The notes under the pieces: generated by a model
Database searches by the model: none
The model's input: only the letters and a program-made list of their open reading frames with translations
Told to the model about the DNA's origin: nothing
Assembly (NCBI GenBank): GCA_039621445.1
Contig: CP154954.1
Location: 65,740,891 to 65,804,890 of the forward strand
DNA length: 64,000 bases
Direction of reading: 5' to 3'
Origin: Euglena gracilis
Taxonomy: Eukaryota > Euglenida > Euglenophyceae > Euglenales
Shown: in pieces, positions 1-12,096 of the stretch
Numbering within the stretch: the first letter of the stretch is position 1
How the letters are laid out: each line of letters opens with the position of its first letter
Translations under genes and position numbers: made by a program

Positions 1-1363
1 GCTAAACAGGGGCTTTTTCTCAAGACCGGGGGGGGGGAGGGGGTCCACCCACCCCTTGGGGGGGCCCCTCCGGGGGGGGGGGGACGGTTCTTGAACGGAT
101 ATATTTTTCGGCCTGTGTTATGCTTTAAGTTGTAGGCCTTGTTAAGTTGTTTAGACCTAGCTTTCCCTAAAGGTAGGAAAATAGTTATGCCTAATTGTAG
201 TCTAAAACTCCTACCCTTCCATGACTCTATGAGGCATAGGTTGTATCCTGCATTTTTTGTGCCAATTCATGCACCGTGCCATTCGTCGTGTGACCATGGC
301 TATCCATGCCCTCTCAGTAATGCTTTCCTCGCCTTCTGGGCTCCTCTGCCACCCTCTATTTCATCCCATTTGGTATTTTGGCTGTGATGCTGGCCTTCAT
401 TCACATTCCCTTCTTCAACCCAGCAGCCTATTTGCAAATGAAAGCACAGGGATTGCAGAGACCCATGCATGTCATCAACCGACAGAACCACCCGAGCCGC
501 AAAGTAAACGCTGCCTTCAAAAGAAATAAGTCTATATTCTTTTAGTCAATTAATTAGTCTAAAACTAGTCTGTTAGACTTTTTCCAATTCAAAGTTACAA
601 AATGAGCTGTCTTCTTGGTGTGAAATGAACATTATTTGGTGCCAACCGGGGTGCCAAGGGGATTTGGGCTTTGCCGGATCCCACAGATACGACACATCTC
701 TCTGTCCTTCGGAAACCTCTGTACAGCCGGAATCTCATAGACGAAGAAGAGATGCAACTGTTTGCAAGATGGCCAGGAGGTCCGGGGGGGGGGGACAAGG
801 TCCCTGGTTTGCCTGGACATTGCCAAAATATGGAACTTAGAGTCGCCCTGTCTGTTTGAAGTATGTTGACCTCTCTTCGCACCCGGAGGCCCATTTGAAT
901 CTGGAGCATTACATACCCTATTCCGTTCTTCTTTTGTTTCATATTCTGATGATTTCACATTTTCTCTCCCATGCAACTCATTCCGTGGTCAAACTGTACA
1001 CGGAAAAAAAGCGGGACCGAAGAGCACTGAGGGGACAGCAATGCTGCAGCGTGTTCGTGATTTGCTTCCTCTGTGTCCCTCCTCCACGCCAAGGCAGGTT
1101 CTGGGCCGCTGCATCCAAGCACACACGTACAACCTGGTCTGCGGGGCGTCCTGGCCGCTCAATCTTTCAACCTCCGGAATGCCATCACAATTCTGTTTGT
1201 CTGATTGCGGCGTTTCAAACATGGTGCATTCCAAAAATGAGCACCCTAAGGTATCACGGTCAGATATCTTTTGTTTGATAATTTTTGTGATATAATAATT
1301 GCAGTAAAATGATTTTTTGTGTGCATTTTGTACGTGCAACATCCACCAGCCCACAGCCGCCAG
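1..1363. other. Non-coding stretch with a hAT-like terminus
   Basis: No convincing exon is seen. The first 45 bases hold CAGGGGCTTTTTCTCAAGACC followed by poly-G/poly-C, which resembles the left end of the CAGGGG element family found intact elsewhere in the window; no matching right end was located before base 140. The rest is unique sequence of mixed composition with only short chance reading frames on both strands. Confidence 0.4.
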
Positions 1364-1578
1364 CTGAAAAATCTGGTGCTGATCACCTGGATCGCCTGCT
1401 CCGTCCACGTCAACGTCGGGGAGGAAATGCGCATCATCGAATCCACTGTGCTGGCGGAGGTGTTCGCAGCGTTGCAACAGAATGAGGGGCTGGCTTGGCG
1501 CGTGTTTCAAACATTGCCGAATGACCCACCTGGCCCATGTTCACAACGCAAATTGAGAGAATTCATTTTATCAATCCG
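1364..1578 (+). CDS. Possible exon upstream of the histidine kinase
   Basis: A splice-acceptor-like CCGCCAG ends at 1363 and is followed by an open frame reading LKNLVLITWIACSVHVNV and then GEEMRIIESTVLAEVFAAL. The first part is hydrophobic and the second is an amphipathic helix, so this could be an N-terminal part of the membrane kinase that starts further downstream. A donor could be GAG/GTGTTC at 1459 or CCG/GTGAGG at 1578; the second half is AT-rich and looks less coding, so the shorter exon is more likely. I recognise no family. The antisense frame is also open, which weakens the case. Confidence 0.3.
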
Positions 1579-1994
1579 GTGAGGATGGGGTTCGTTTATA
1601 CAATGTCAACCCGAATTTGTTGCTCCGGTCCGGTTTTTTAAACCACCTCCCTTCCAGCGGTGCAGATATTTGTTTCAGTTTTGTGACCCGCGAAGTTGCC
1701 ACCAAATGTGAATGTGACAGTTACAGCAGCTTCAAATTGCCACTGTTTCCTTTCTCACAAATAGCTGACAGCGCTCAGATTCTTGCCTGTCAGCTCCACC
1801 ACGGCAGAGGTTTTTTTTGGACCTCGGGGGGGAGGGGGGTCCAGACCCACCCCCCCCCCACCCTCCGGGGGGGCTAGGAGGGACCCACTTTTGGGGGGTC
1901 AATTATTGGTCCAAAGATTTTTTCGGCCATTCGCGCCAAAAAAAAGAAGAGGAAAACCCTGCTCTGGCAGGGTACCCACCGGCCCAGCCGGGAC

Positions 1995-2566
1995 CAGACT
2001 TTCATTTAGTGCGCCGCAAAAAAAAAATATTGCGCCGCGTGCGCCGCGGCACCGTAAACTTTGTGGCCACATGCGCCGAGGAAGATTTCCTTCTTTGTGC
2101 CCCAGGCGCTCTGGCTGCGCCACGTGCGCTGCGGCAGCACCGCGTGCGCTGCGGCAGCGCCTTGTGCACCGCGACAGCGCCGCCTGCGCCGCGGCGTAGC
2201 CATCCCAATTATCCCCTATCCGACCTCTTTGATATTTTCTCGACCGTGGCTGAGAAGGGTATTTGCCGACAGGGAATGAACTTCTTTGCGAGTTTTCTTT
2301 TGTTTCCCTGGCAGAGTTCACGAAATGCAAAGGCTGGTGTTATCATGTCAAAGACCGGGTTTGAGCGCTTTTGCAGTCCCGTGCCGCGACAAAAAAGAAG
2401 CATGTGCCACGGGAACGTCATTGGTGCGCCACGGGTGCGTTGTTGGTGCGCCGCGGCAGTGTTTCAGGTGCGCCGCAGATGTGCCGCGGCAAAAATTCGA
2501 TTGTGCGCCGCGGATTTTTTTTTGCGCTGCGGCAAACTTCGCCGCGGCGCATTAAATGAAAGCCTG
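1995..2566. mobile_element. Fold-back element with CGCCGCGG-rich arms
   Basis: The ends are inverted: CAGACTTTCATTTAGTGCGC on the left and GCGCATTAAATGAAAGCCTG on the right. Both arms are packed with GTGCGCCGCGGCA-like palindromic words, while the middle (about 2200-2380) has ordinary composition. The flanking 8-mers are GCCGGGAC (1987-1994) and GCCGGGGC (2567-2574), 7 of 8 matching, which suggests an aged hAT-type target duplication. Long open frames across this block are explained by the repeat composition and are not taken as genes. Confidence 0.65.
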
Positions 2567-4408
2567 GCCGGGGCCCACCCTGTCCCCTCCCCCTTGTGAA
2601 ACCTCCGTTGTTCAGGCTGGTCATTCAGGGAAGGCGTGGTGCGGGAATGCCAAAGAAACGTCCAAAGTCAGAAGCACCCACTTTGAAAAGTGGATTCCTG
2701 CTTTCTGGAAGTTTGAATGTCTTGGAGGTCCGTTGCAGCTTACTTACTGCGCCGAGCCACCTGTGAGCCTACAACACTTTACACCGGTATGTCAGTGCGG
2801 AGCTGGGTCGGAAGTACCTCTGGTGCCCAGACAGCAGGATGTCCTGGGCAAGTTTGTTTTTTTAAACACTCGAGAGCAACTGGAGGGTCCGTTCTGTGTC
2901 GTAGGGTGGCATCAAATATCCGATACCAGTTTCTGTTGTTTTACCTCCGTCTGAGGGATGTGACTGTGATGCCACCTCTGTTTTGATCCGCACCGCACCG
3001 CACCTTTTTGCGCAGTCCAACTTCACTTTTTCTCCGTTGTTTGGTTTGTCAGCTAGGGGTGCCCTTTTGTGGACGCTCGCTCCGTCTTAGGGGGGTTCGT
3101 TGCTTCATCAAATTGAGTTTCTTTTGATTTTGAAGTTTGAAGTCCAACATATTGGTGGTGTACAGTCGGCCGAGCACCAGCGGCAATTATTTGAATTCTT
3201 GCGCTCAACCAGGGGGTGAGTTATTTGCGCCCACACAGTTTGATACAGCACATATTATGGGAGGTTGTTTCGCCCAATCCTGCTTTCTGGCCCACTCTCT
3301 CGTCATCAATTTCTGCCACCTTGACGTGCTCCAATTCCTCAACTTCACTTGGGCGCATATGACTGCTTGCCTTGCCCTTCCAACCACACACACTTTCTAT
3401 ATCCCTTGTGTTTTTATCTTCAGAAGGATTAGCCCATTTCTTCTGGTGTATGGTCTCCGACACACTCCAGGATTTCATGAACTTTTTAAATGAAACCTGA
3501 TCGGACCACACAAAAAAAGTGTATTTTTTTTGTGCGGCATCGCCAAGCAATTTCATGCCTGAGCGTCCATCACTCTGTTCATTTCTGTTCCTGTGGACAG
3601 GAGGGCCCTCGCTGGCCAGCACCACCGTTGATTGTTGCTTCCCAGACAAGCAGCAGCCCTCTGGGTGCTGACTATTTCGCCATCCCACCTCCCCCTCTTT
3701 GTCACACAGCAGAGCCATAGAGAAGCACAGATGCCCTTTCTGGTGTATTTTTTTTGCATCAACATCATTATATCATGCCATGCAGTGCATCGCTCCCTCC
3801 TCCCTGGGCTGATAGGCACATTTTTTGAAAAAATTGCCTGGAAGTGACCCAAAGTCACCCACCCTGCAAATGCCCCCCTCCTTGTTCAAAAAGGAACAGC
3901 CAATCGTGGGTTTGGCACTTTTTGTTCGCTGAAGGAAGAGTGGACGATCGAATGACACTGGCCAATAGAATGAGACCGAGTCTTCAAGACAGAACATAAT
4001 TGAACTTTTTTGAATTTCTCGGAGGCTTCAGGCATACCCAACTCCATCCAGGTGTTCACAACATGGACAAGGACGAACTGTGAAGCCCGAATGATGAAGC
4101 TTGTCTGAAGCATATGGATTGATAACCAAAATGGAAATTTTGTTATTATTGGCCACTGGTTCAAGTCCGGATAAAAAATGACCCCCCCCCCGAGTATAAA
4201 AACTGACACACATCCGTCTTTGTTGGACAAATTGGCGAGCTGGTGAAGCCAACATATTTTTTATTTAAAGTTGGTGACCCGGTGGGGATGGGTGAGTGGG
4301 CCGCGCCCTTCGGGTGGTGCGGCCCCCGGAGATTTTTTTTTCCCCCAGTTCCCCCTCCTCCCCCCCCAGGGTGAGTGGGTGGGGGCCGACCCCCCCCCCC
4401 GGGCTCAG
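2567..4408. other. Non-coding stretch
   Basis: No exon, RNA gene or element with clear ends is visible. Features noted are short poly-C runs near 4180 and a T-arm-like string GGTTCAAGTCC near 4158 without the rest of a tRNA. Confidence 0.4.
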
Positions 4409-4555
4409 TTGGTCGTTGACGGGGCGGCGGCCGCCCTGCCCCCGTCGGTGTGGGTCGTGTCGTTCCTCTCCCCCCTGCTCGGGGGCGTCACGGTGGAGGT
4501 CCTCATCATGGCCCTCATCCTCCTCCTCTATACGATGGGGCTGAGCTACTACATG
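4409..4555 (+). CDS. Exon: transmembrane segments of the kinase
   Basis: The exon follows GGGCTCAG (acceptor) and ends at ATG/GTCCTG (donor), giving 49 codons in one frame. After an Ala-rich start (LVVDGAAAALPPS) it reads two hydrophobic stretches, VWVVSFLSPLLGGV and then VLIMALILLLYTMGLSYYM, consistent with one long or two short membrane helices. Upstream poly-C and downstream poly-C limit it sharply. Placement before the coiled coil and H-box fits a membrane sensor kinase. The membrane call is from residue composition; assignment to this gene is inference from order and strand. Confidence 0.5.
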
Positions 4556-5839
4556 GTCCTGCCAGGCCCCCCCCCCCCCGCCCACCTCTGATATGTCCGT
4601 GACCAACCAATTGCTCGCCGCAATCCTCCTCCCTGCATGAATTATTCCCCCCTCCCCGCGTTCAAATGAAAGCCCTGCCTTGACGAACCCTCAAGCACAG
4701 AATGTTTGATCCACGGGGGGGGAGAGCTATGAAAGCCACTGTTTGCACATGCATGTTGTCAAAGAGGTTGGGCTCGAAGATTTTCTTTCTTGGCTTCCGC
4801 AACCATCCGGAGGCTCCATTTCCCGATTCCCCCAAGTTTCTGGGCTTTCCAACGTCGTGCCTCCGGTCCATCCTCCAAGTTAGCCCCGTGGGACTTTCAT
4901 CCCTGAGCCTGTCACTTGTCAGGCCAAACAGGAAATTGTCATGATCCCAGTTCTACACAAGCTGCAATGTTTCTTGTGAAACCCTGCCGGAAACGGTTTG
5001 GGTCCTCGGGACGAGTGGACCTGTTATTTCTTATTCGTTATTTTTTTGTTATTTGAAGTTGCATTAGCAGAGGATACTCTCCGACTTGTTGGTACCTCAG
5101 CAGCGTGGTGCTTCCCACAGCTCCAAAAATCATGACCATTTCCACACAAATTGGCGAGCATGGGTGCTATTGCATGCCGAATAGCGGAATTTCTCTGGAG
5201 AAGTCCCCCCCCCCCTATGCCTGAGAACCTGTCAGATTCAGGGCTTCAGAGTCAGGGAATCAGAGCCAGGGATGCTAAAGAAAATTGACCCCACCTCGTG
5301 GGGGAGGGTCCAGCCAGCCAGCAGCCTTTTTCCATCATTGGACTCCCCCTCCCCCCATCAACCAGTTTTATTTATTTCCAGCCGCCCGAAGGGCAGCTTG
5401 ACGGTGACGGAAATTTTCTTTTTGGGGTTGAAAAAGGGGCAAAAATGGGCCAAAATGGGTCGGAAATGCAGAAATGGCCGGGGCAGGTTAAATTTGGGCA
5501 AAACAGCCGCTGTCCCCCCATATTGGCAATTTTTGGAAAATTTTAGCAATTTCGACTTTTTTTGTACCTAATTCGACCCGGGTCGGGCTCACTTCCAGCC
5601 CGGGACCCCTGAGGGGGGGTTGGGTCAGCCAACAGCCTTTTTCCAGCCAGCCCAAATGTTCCAGCCTCTGAGCTGGACCCCCTGAGCTGGGGTCTTTAAG
5701 CCTTGGTGAAGGTCTCTGGTACCGTCCAACATGTCAGGCTACCATATCCTGGTTATCCTGATTATTTGCATTTGCGTTCCAAACCATCGGTGTCTCCTCC
5801 TGCCGGGGTGGGCGGCCTTGCCCAAGCCGGCGCCGGCAG
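4556..5839. other. Intronic DNA with repeat fragments
   Basis: Contains poly-C runs, a partial copy (about 5205-5240) of the GGGAAACTGTCA element family (words CCTGAGAACCTGTCAG), and a block at about 5285-5720 with GGTCCAGCCAGC...AGCCTTTTTCC words also present near 9440-9560. No coding signal. Confidence 0.4.
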
Positions 5840-5954
5840 TTCCAACTCAACTACCGGCTGCAGCGCACGCTGGAGAAGGAGGCGGCAGCCCTGAAGGAGG
5901 CGGCGGAGCAGGAGGCGGCGTTGAAGAAGGCGTCCCAGGAGGCGGACTCCACCC
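5840..5954 (+). CDS. Exon: coiled-coil linker before the kinase core
   Basis: In the frame of base 5831 the sequence reads RRQFQLNYRLQRTLEKEAA and continues ALKEAAEQEAALKKASQEAD, a clear heptad-rich, Ala/Glu/Lys coiled coil without Pro or Gly. An acceptor-like CGGCAG precedes TTCCAACTC, and CC/GTGCAA at 5954 is a usable donor. Signalling helices of this kind typically join a membrane segment to the dimerisation domain of a histidine kinase. The other frames are Gly-rich artefacts of the same GC-rich stretch. No methionine start lies in this frame, as expected for an internal exon. Confidence 0.6.
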
Positions 5955-7427
5955 GTGCAATTGGTTCCCTGCCACGTTTCTGTGTGCGTCCCCGGGAATG
6001 TTTTTGCCCCCCCCCCCCATGAGGTGAGGTTGCCAGCTTGGGCACTGGCTGACTTGTTGGAAAGCCCACCAGGGGGCAACATAGGCTTGTACTGTTGTCT
6101 ACTGAACAAGTCAACAAGGCCACACTGTTAGGGAGGAGTCACGTGACTTTGTTCCAGCTGATTTGCCAGCAGGCATTATTTCTTTAAGGCAAAAATTTTT
6201 CAAAAAAATTATGGTTTTTAAGGCGTTTTCAAGGTTTTTTTGGCATTTTGAAAATTTCAAGATATTTCAAGACGTTGGCGGTCAAAGATCCATCTGGGCA
6301 TCGAACCAACGTTGGTCCAGGTTGAAAATCAAACCCATTTTTTGGAATTTTGGGCAATTTTCCAGCGATGCCAGAAAATCCCCCCTGGAGTTGGCTTGTT
6401 TGGAGTTGCCAAGACTTTGTGACTTATTTTTTACCTCTTTTCTTTGCTCGAATTTCCAGGACCAATTTTTTAAGTTCTTTTTTAAAAAAAATTTAAAGCT
6501 TTTAAAGGGTTTTTTAAGGTTTTTTAAGCCATGTTGGCCAATTTTTTTTAAAAATTTTAAGGGGTTTTAAGGGTTTTTAAGGCACCTTAAGAAAAAATCA
6601 ATCCCTGCTGACCAGCCATGCCTGTTTATGCCCAACTAAGTGCCTGTTTACCAAGCAACACATACAAAATTCCCAGGATGAGAATAACAGGCAATTTTTT
6701 TTGTTCAGAGGGGGGGGGGGTGGAACCCCCCCTCCCAGGGGAGTCCCGGTCGGAGTCCCGGGTATGGGTTTTTCTGCGATTTTCGGAAAATATCCTCAGA
6801 CTTCGTTAGAGTTACACGTCCTGATTTTTTGGTGGGGATCCCCCCGTGTGTTCCGTGCCTGGCCGGGTGGGTTGGTAATCCTCGCCCCGGAGGTTTCAAA
6901 ACAAAGCCTGCTGCACAGATGGGTCTACAGACTCATTAGGCACCCCCCCCCCCCAATTATGTGTGGCCATTCAACCAAAGCTAAAGCCAACCTTGATGTG
7001 ATCGATTTTCAAGAAAAGGGTGGTTTTCCGCCGCTGGACACCTCTCCCCCGGTCGGTGGGATGGCATGGGTTGGCCCCACCTTGCCCCCGGCGAAGGTGG
7101 GGCCGGGAGCCATCCCCAAGGATGTGGGGAAGCAAGTGCCCCGCCAATTTGGGGGGGGGGTGTTCTGGGTGGGTGGGCGGGGTTTCAGGAAAGTGGGTAG
7201 TTTTTGGAGTTGAATTTGTCCCCTGATGATTCTCCGTGTGCGGCTGGTGGACCACCCATTGCACGGCAGGGGGTGCACGTGGGGGTTGCACTCTTGCACC
7301 ATTGCTATTTTTTTGAAATTGTAACCTTTAACCGTTTTATCCAGTCAAAACCGATGTTAATCCTCTGGAAATGTCATTTTTTTGCCCGACCACTGCCACT
7401 TTTTTTTGGGCACTTCCTCCACCCAAG
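5955..7427. other. Intronic low-complexity DNA
   Basis: A T-rich, AAATTTTT/TTTTAAGG-rich stretch (6190-6600) is followed by poly-G/C segments at 6710-6740 and 6940-7200. No exon was recognised. Confidence 0.35.
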
Positions 7428-7492
7428 CACACAAGTGCACGCCCCATCCTGAACCACCTGCTGAAAAATGTGATGGCGGATGCTGCTGGCTG
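7428..7492 (+). CDS. Exon: histidine kinase H-box (HWE/HisKA_2-like)
   Basis: After an acceptor-like CACCCAAG the frame reads HTSARPILNHLLKNVMADAA then GCI. The N-H-x-x-K-N pattern matches the phospho-acceptor box of HWE/HisKA_2-type kinases, where the His takes phosphate from ATP; here the His codon is 7455-7457. The following helix (VMADAAGCI) is as expected for the first dimerisation helix. The 3' end is uncertain: no GT occurs where protein homology would end the exon (near GCATACACACC), one of several such junctions in the window. The phosphotransfer role is inferred from the motif and from the ATPase and receiver exons downstream. Confidence 0.65.
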
Positions 7493-8212
7493 CATACACA
7501 CCGAGGGCTGTTTTGATTGCGACGGCACTCTTTTTGGAATGGTGTGGGTGCTCTGCGGTGCTCCTTACCATTTGAAAGAATGAAAGAAACCAAATGCTTT
7601 CCAATTGTTTTAAATCACAGCAAAAAGCACAAACGTGTTGTACTGGGTCGTGAGTGCCAGTTTCTTTTTACAGAAACTGCAAAAAAAATCCGCCAGGCCT
7701 GGGAAACGGTTGCTGTTCAAGAACCAACGTTTCCAACATCCACGTTACAGCGTTCAACTTGGATTCCAGGTGGCATATGGCGATCTGCTGAAGTCATGTG
7801 AAATGAAGAAGGGGGTACACCGCTTTTTTTGCGTTTCTTTTTTGCGTTTTTTTTTTGAAAAATTCCCCATTTTGGCCCCCTGGGACCAATTTTTTAATCA
7901 AATTTTTTGTCATTGTTGCATTTTTGGTCGAATTTTTTTCCATATTTTTTTTGTAAAATGAAAGCTTTTCCCCAGTGGAGGTGAAAAATTTTCCTCCAGA
8001 AGAAAGTGTCCATCCTGCGGGACCTGTTGAAGGATTTTACCCACAACTTGTGTTTTTTCCTGTTTATCTGCATTTTATTCGTGCTTCTTTTTGCGTCGCG
8101 TTTTCAAGGGTCCAGGTTGCATCCCGCCCTGAATGAAGTGGAAGTGATGACAACCGGGTAAACACGCGAACTGCTGCTGATTGGAGCCTGAGGCGTGCGT
8201 CAACCGTTCCAG

Positions 8213-8387
8213 CGGCCCCCGGGGCCCACCTCTACCTGCAGTCCCTCCCCTCCAGCCTCTCCGCCTCGTCCGCCCCGCCCGCCGACCTCGTCCAGGCCAC
8301 GGAGTGCCTGGAGCGCGGCGTGGCGTGGTGCCGCAAGCGGCAGGCGCTGTTCCGCATCGCCACCGGCAAGTACACCCCGCCGAGGGC
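8213..8387 (+). CDS. Exon: second dimerisation helix of the kinase
   Basis: The frame reads AHLYLQSLPSSLSASSAPP, then ADLVQATECLERGVAWCRKR and QALFRIATGKYTPPRA, ending at GGC/GTAACG. The pattern of a long helix with a ...GVAWCRKRQALFRIATGKY tail fits the second half of the dimerisation/phosphotransfer domain, directly before the ATPase. The acceptor is taken as TTCCAG at 8212. Two shadow frames are Pro/Arg-rich. GC content is far above that of the flanking introns, which are extremely AT-rich on the 3' side. Confidence 0.65.
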
Positions 8388-8459
8388 GTAACGGTCCCAT
8401 TATGACCTCATGAGATGCGGTGGTTTCGTCCAGGAGTACCAGATGGTTGTGCCCGACTA

Positions 8460-8720
8460 AACAGACCATAATATTAATTGAGTATTCAAATTGATAAATC
8501 ATTTTTTGATGATTAATTTAATTTGATTTATTTTATTTTACTTATTAATATCATTAATGGTTTATTATATTATTAATTATTAATAATTATTAATTACTAA
8601 CTATTAATTTAATTATTAAGTGTCAATTTAGTATGATTTATTAATTTAATTTTTTTTTATAAAATGAATCAATTTACTTATAATTAATCAAATTAATATT
8701 TTTTAAGAATATTTCTAACA
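8460..8720. other. AT-rich intronic block
   Basis: About 260 bp built almost entirely of TTAATTAAT-like words, a sharp contrast with the GC-rich exon ending 70 bp upstream. No coding or RNA signal. It could act as a melting or matrix-attachment region, but nothing in the sequence proves that. Confidence 0.6.
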
Positions 8721-8905
8721 ATATTGATGGATGCAGCAAAAAAATGGAAACAAAGGTGTGGCTTTTGTTTTTTTTTTGCATTTATTTCCACTGGCGACCT
8801 TCCCAAGGCCCTGGCCCTGCTACCTGTAAAGCAAAATAAGCCCCCCCCCCCCCTGGCGGACGTACCGACAGAGTACCGTTTGACTGCTGGCCTCTCCTCC
8901 CGCAG

Positions 8906-8980
8906 CTCTGCGATGTGGACCTGTCCCAATTCGGCCACAGTCTGCTGCAGGGCCGGCCCATCGAGGCCGAGTTCCCCGGC
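8906..8980 (+). CDS. Exon: kinase segment just before the ATPase N-box
   Basis: A good pyrimidine tract and acceptor (CTCTCCTCCCGCAG) precede the frame LCDVDLSQFGHSLLQGRPIE then AEFPG. A VDL..FG...L.GR.IE..FP pattern is what one expects between the dimerisation domain and the N-box in this kinase type. The frame meets TGA at 8987. The most plausible exon end is near TTCCCCG/GCAGGG, which would be a GC rather than a GT donor. Identification rests on order and general pattern, not on a searched alignment. Confidence 0.55.
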
Positions 8981-9123
8981 AGGGCCTGAACGGACCTCGT
9001 TGGCCCGGCCATCGGAATGTGCTCAGCCGCTTCCGCTGCCAAACGCGGTCACCCATTGCACTCACGGAGTTTGCGGAGGCGATTTTTTCCAATCCTAGCG
9101 GATGGCTCTTTGTGCCACCAGCA

Positions 9124-9588
9124 CAGGGGCTCTCTCAAGCCGGAAGGGACCCTATCCCCCGGTGGTCCTGCCAGCCAGCACCTCTTTTCCTGCCAGAACC
9201 TCCCATCCGGGCTGCGAACCCCCCCTGGTGTCTGCTAGAATAAAGTTCGGGCCAGCCCGGCGCAGCCAGACTGGACCAAAATTTTTTGTGGACTGGAGCT
9301 GGACGAAAACTTTTGAAAAAATGGTTCAAATTGGCCAAAACGGCATTTTCGGGCGGTTTTCGGGGTTTCACCTCCAAATGTGGGCTGAATTATGCCAACC
9401 CAGCTGCATCTGGGTTGTTTTGGGCATTTTGGGGGGGGGTCCCCACTGGGTCCAGCTCCCAGCCAGCCGCCCCCCCCCCCCCCGGACCCCCTGCCCCTGG
9501 GGGGGTTCACCCAACAGCTTTTTTCCAGCCAGCACCTTTTTCCAGCTGGCCCGCGGGATCCCCCCCCGGGTCGTTAAGAAAACCCCTT
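9124..9588. mobile_element. Probable degenerate CAGGGG hAT-like element
   Basis: The left end CAGGGGCTCTCTCAAGCCGG and the right end GGTCGTTAAGAAAACCCCTT are imperfect inverted repeats like those of the well-preserved CAGGGG family. The flanking 8-mers CACCAGCA and CACCGACA agree at 6 of 8 positions. The interior has the GGTCCAGCTCCCAGCCAGC and poly-C words also seen near 5300. It lies in an intron of the kinase gene. Confidence 0.4.
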
Positions 9589-10439
9589 CACCGACACATT
9601 CGGGACAGCAAGTTCAGGCCCTCAACCACGGACGTTGTTATCATGGACCCTCTGCTCTGTGAAATTGCTCTGGGGTGGGCTTCCAACGAACCTGCACCCG
9701 ATCACTCTGTTTGCTTCATCCTGCGTTTCATTTGACGTTTTGAGTCCTGTGTTTCATGGAGTACTTCTTTGTCCACTCCTCCGCCTGCTGCCTGAATTCT
9801 GCGGAAGCGAGGGAGGCAGCACTCTTTCATTCTTTTTTTTCCATTGCCAAAGCATGTGCGTAATGCAAGCTGCACTTGCCGGACATTGGTGAGCTGTGGT
9901 GGAAACGGGAAAGAAAAAGTGTTGGCATGTTCTCCAAAATGACATTAAAATAAATGGCAATGAACAAGCTGGAAAAAAAAAACAGAAAATAAGTAGCAAA
10001 AAAGCGAAAAAGAATGCACAACGGTGAACAAGTCTGAGGGGGAAAGTTCAATTCTGTTATGGGCAAAAACATGACGTGAATCAGCGGATAAAAGAGGAAA
10101 TTGTTAAAAAAAACGTTGAAATTTTCAAGGACAATTGTGAATGAATGGGAAAAAAATGAATTTTGAAAAAAGGGAGAAATACACCATTATACAAAAATAA
10201 AACGTGACCAAGGGATACTATGCCAAGAATTGCAAAACTGAACACCACCAAGCATCCACCAACAGCGCCAAATTTTCTGAAAATTCTCGGCAGACCACCC
10301 TGCCTGTCTGTCTTTGCCTTCCCGACCGTCTCCACTGTGAGGTCCATACCCCCAGCTTGCACACCGAAGCCATTTGTGGCATTGTGACGTTTCCATAGCC
10401 GTGTCCAAACCACGAAAACCGTGTCCAGAGCCCACCCCC

Positions 10440-10617
10440 CGCGCCGTGCTGGAGAACGCGCTGACCAACGCCCACCGCCACGGCCACCCGACCGACCCTG
10501 CCGTGCGCTTCACCGCGGCGCTCGCCCCGCTCCCCCCCGGCAACCCCCAGCAGCGGCGGCTGACGTTTTCGGTCACGAACCGCGCCCACCCCTCCCGCCC
10601 CCCATTGACCCCAGACC
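10440..10617 (+). CDS. Exon: HATPase N-box
   Basis: The frame reads RAVLENALTNAHRHGHPTD, then PAVRFTAALAPLPPG and QQRRLTFSVTNRAHPSRPPL. ENALTNAHRHG is a clear N-box of a GHKL ATPase: the Asn/His residues coordinate Mg-ATP. The following strand LTFSVTNRA is the next ATPase strand. A donor lies at GACC/GTGTGC. The stretch is strongly GC-rich with ordinary amino-acid composition in this frame only. The upstream edge (about 10429-10440) is uncertain. With the H-box upstream and the receiver downstream this firmly marks a histidine kinase. Confidence 0.75.
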
Positions 10618-12096
10618 GTGTGCCCAGTGCCGGGTTGGGCCTGGTGTGTCGTGCCTGGTCATAATTGCCCTGGTGGTGGGCTGAGTTCCCCCCCAAACTC
10701 TACCGCTGGTTCTAAATTTTGGTGGTGTTTCAATGTTCTCGGTGTTTCCTCTCGGGGGCGGGGCGACAAAGGACGGAAATCAAGTTTTGAGATATGTATT
10801 GGTTGTGTCTTTTGATAACTCTTTGTTCAAATTCATGAATTTCGACAAAATGGTTTTTATGCCCAATATTTCAGATGCAGATTATGGAGTCCAGGTCAAC
10901 AAGTTTCGCCCGTCGGCGCTCTCTGTGCCAATATTTTTCTTCCTCTGGGAGCCAAACCAAAGGGGTTTCATTTTTCTCAGGGTTGCCACTTGCTGTATTG
11001 CAATAAGCTTAAGCTTGTGTACGTACCAGCCTTAGAAATGACTCCTATCACACCCATGTATTCGTCCCCTTATAAAGGACAAAGGTGTTACCACTATTTG
11101 GAGATTATGGGGCCCTTGTTACTTTAGATGGCGGTCCGCCAAGCACCACCCACACCCCAGCCCAGCGTTCTCAAAGGTGTTTGCGACTGACGTTGTAAAA
11201 TGAAATGGGATGCAACCCCATTCCCCAATTATTTCCCATCGTTTGTAATCCCCGCCTCTTCTGGAAAACCATCCACGGGTTACCTTCTGCAATGCAAGAG
11301 GCATCCAGAACCGCGAACACAGCCTTCCCTTGTTGAGGTCTGGCTGGCTGTTTGAATCGCTCCGGGTGCCAGTCTCTTTTTCCAAAAAAAATGTGACAAT
11401 TTTCTTCTAAGTGCAACACCAAAAGCGTCACAGGGATGTGTTTCAAAGGGCACCGGCATGGGGACGTCTCTCTTCACCAAACTTGCAACAGAATCGTTCG
11501 GCCTTCTGAACTGCAAGAGGCAGTGGCACACGGTTCTAAATGAGTCCAGTGCGATCCTCCGTGCCATTCGCAAATCACTGCACATCAGCAGCACGTTGAA
11601 AAGTGCTCTTGCAGATGTGTACCATGGTGCGACTCAGTCTAGGTACATAGAGAAACTGCTTGACAGCACAGACTTGAAAGGCTTGACAACACAGACCAGC
11701 ATGGTATATGCTTTTGGACACCATCCCCCGCCACGAAATTGTTGTATCGTCATTAATGTCATCCCTATCATATACATATCTGACTGCGTACATATGCCTG
11801 TGTGCATTGTCTTACCCTCACTAACAATTTCCTGGGGTTTCACGGGATCTTCTTTGTTAGTTGGCCGACAGGTTCTGAGTCGAGCCTCGGGCCCAGATGG
11901 GACCACCAAAACACCCATCCCACCCCAAAGACCCCCTGCCAGTTTTCAGCCAAAATCCAAAGAATAATACCCCCCGGGGTCTTAGCTGTCTGAGTGCTTG
12001 GCACTGACCAAGCTGCCACACGACAGTTTGGTGCGGGTACTGCAAGCCTGTCGGTGGTGTGCCTAGCTGTCTGCGACGCTCCGGCACTGCCCGTAG

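Noticed and set aside
1817-2599. 260-codon frame
   Set aside because: It spans poly-G and the GC-palindrome element; no motif and repetitive Ala/Arg composition.
4140-4180. tRNA gene (GGTTCAAGTCC)
   Set aside because: Only a B-box-like string; no acceptor stem, D-arm or anticodon arm can be drawn.
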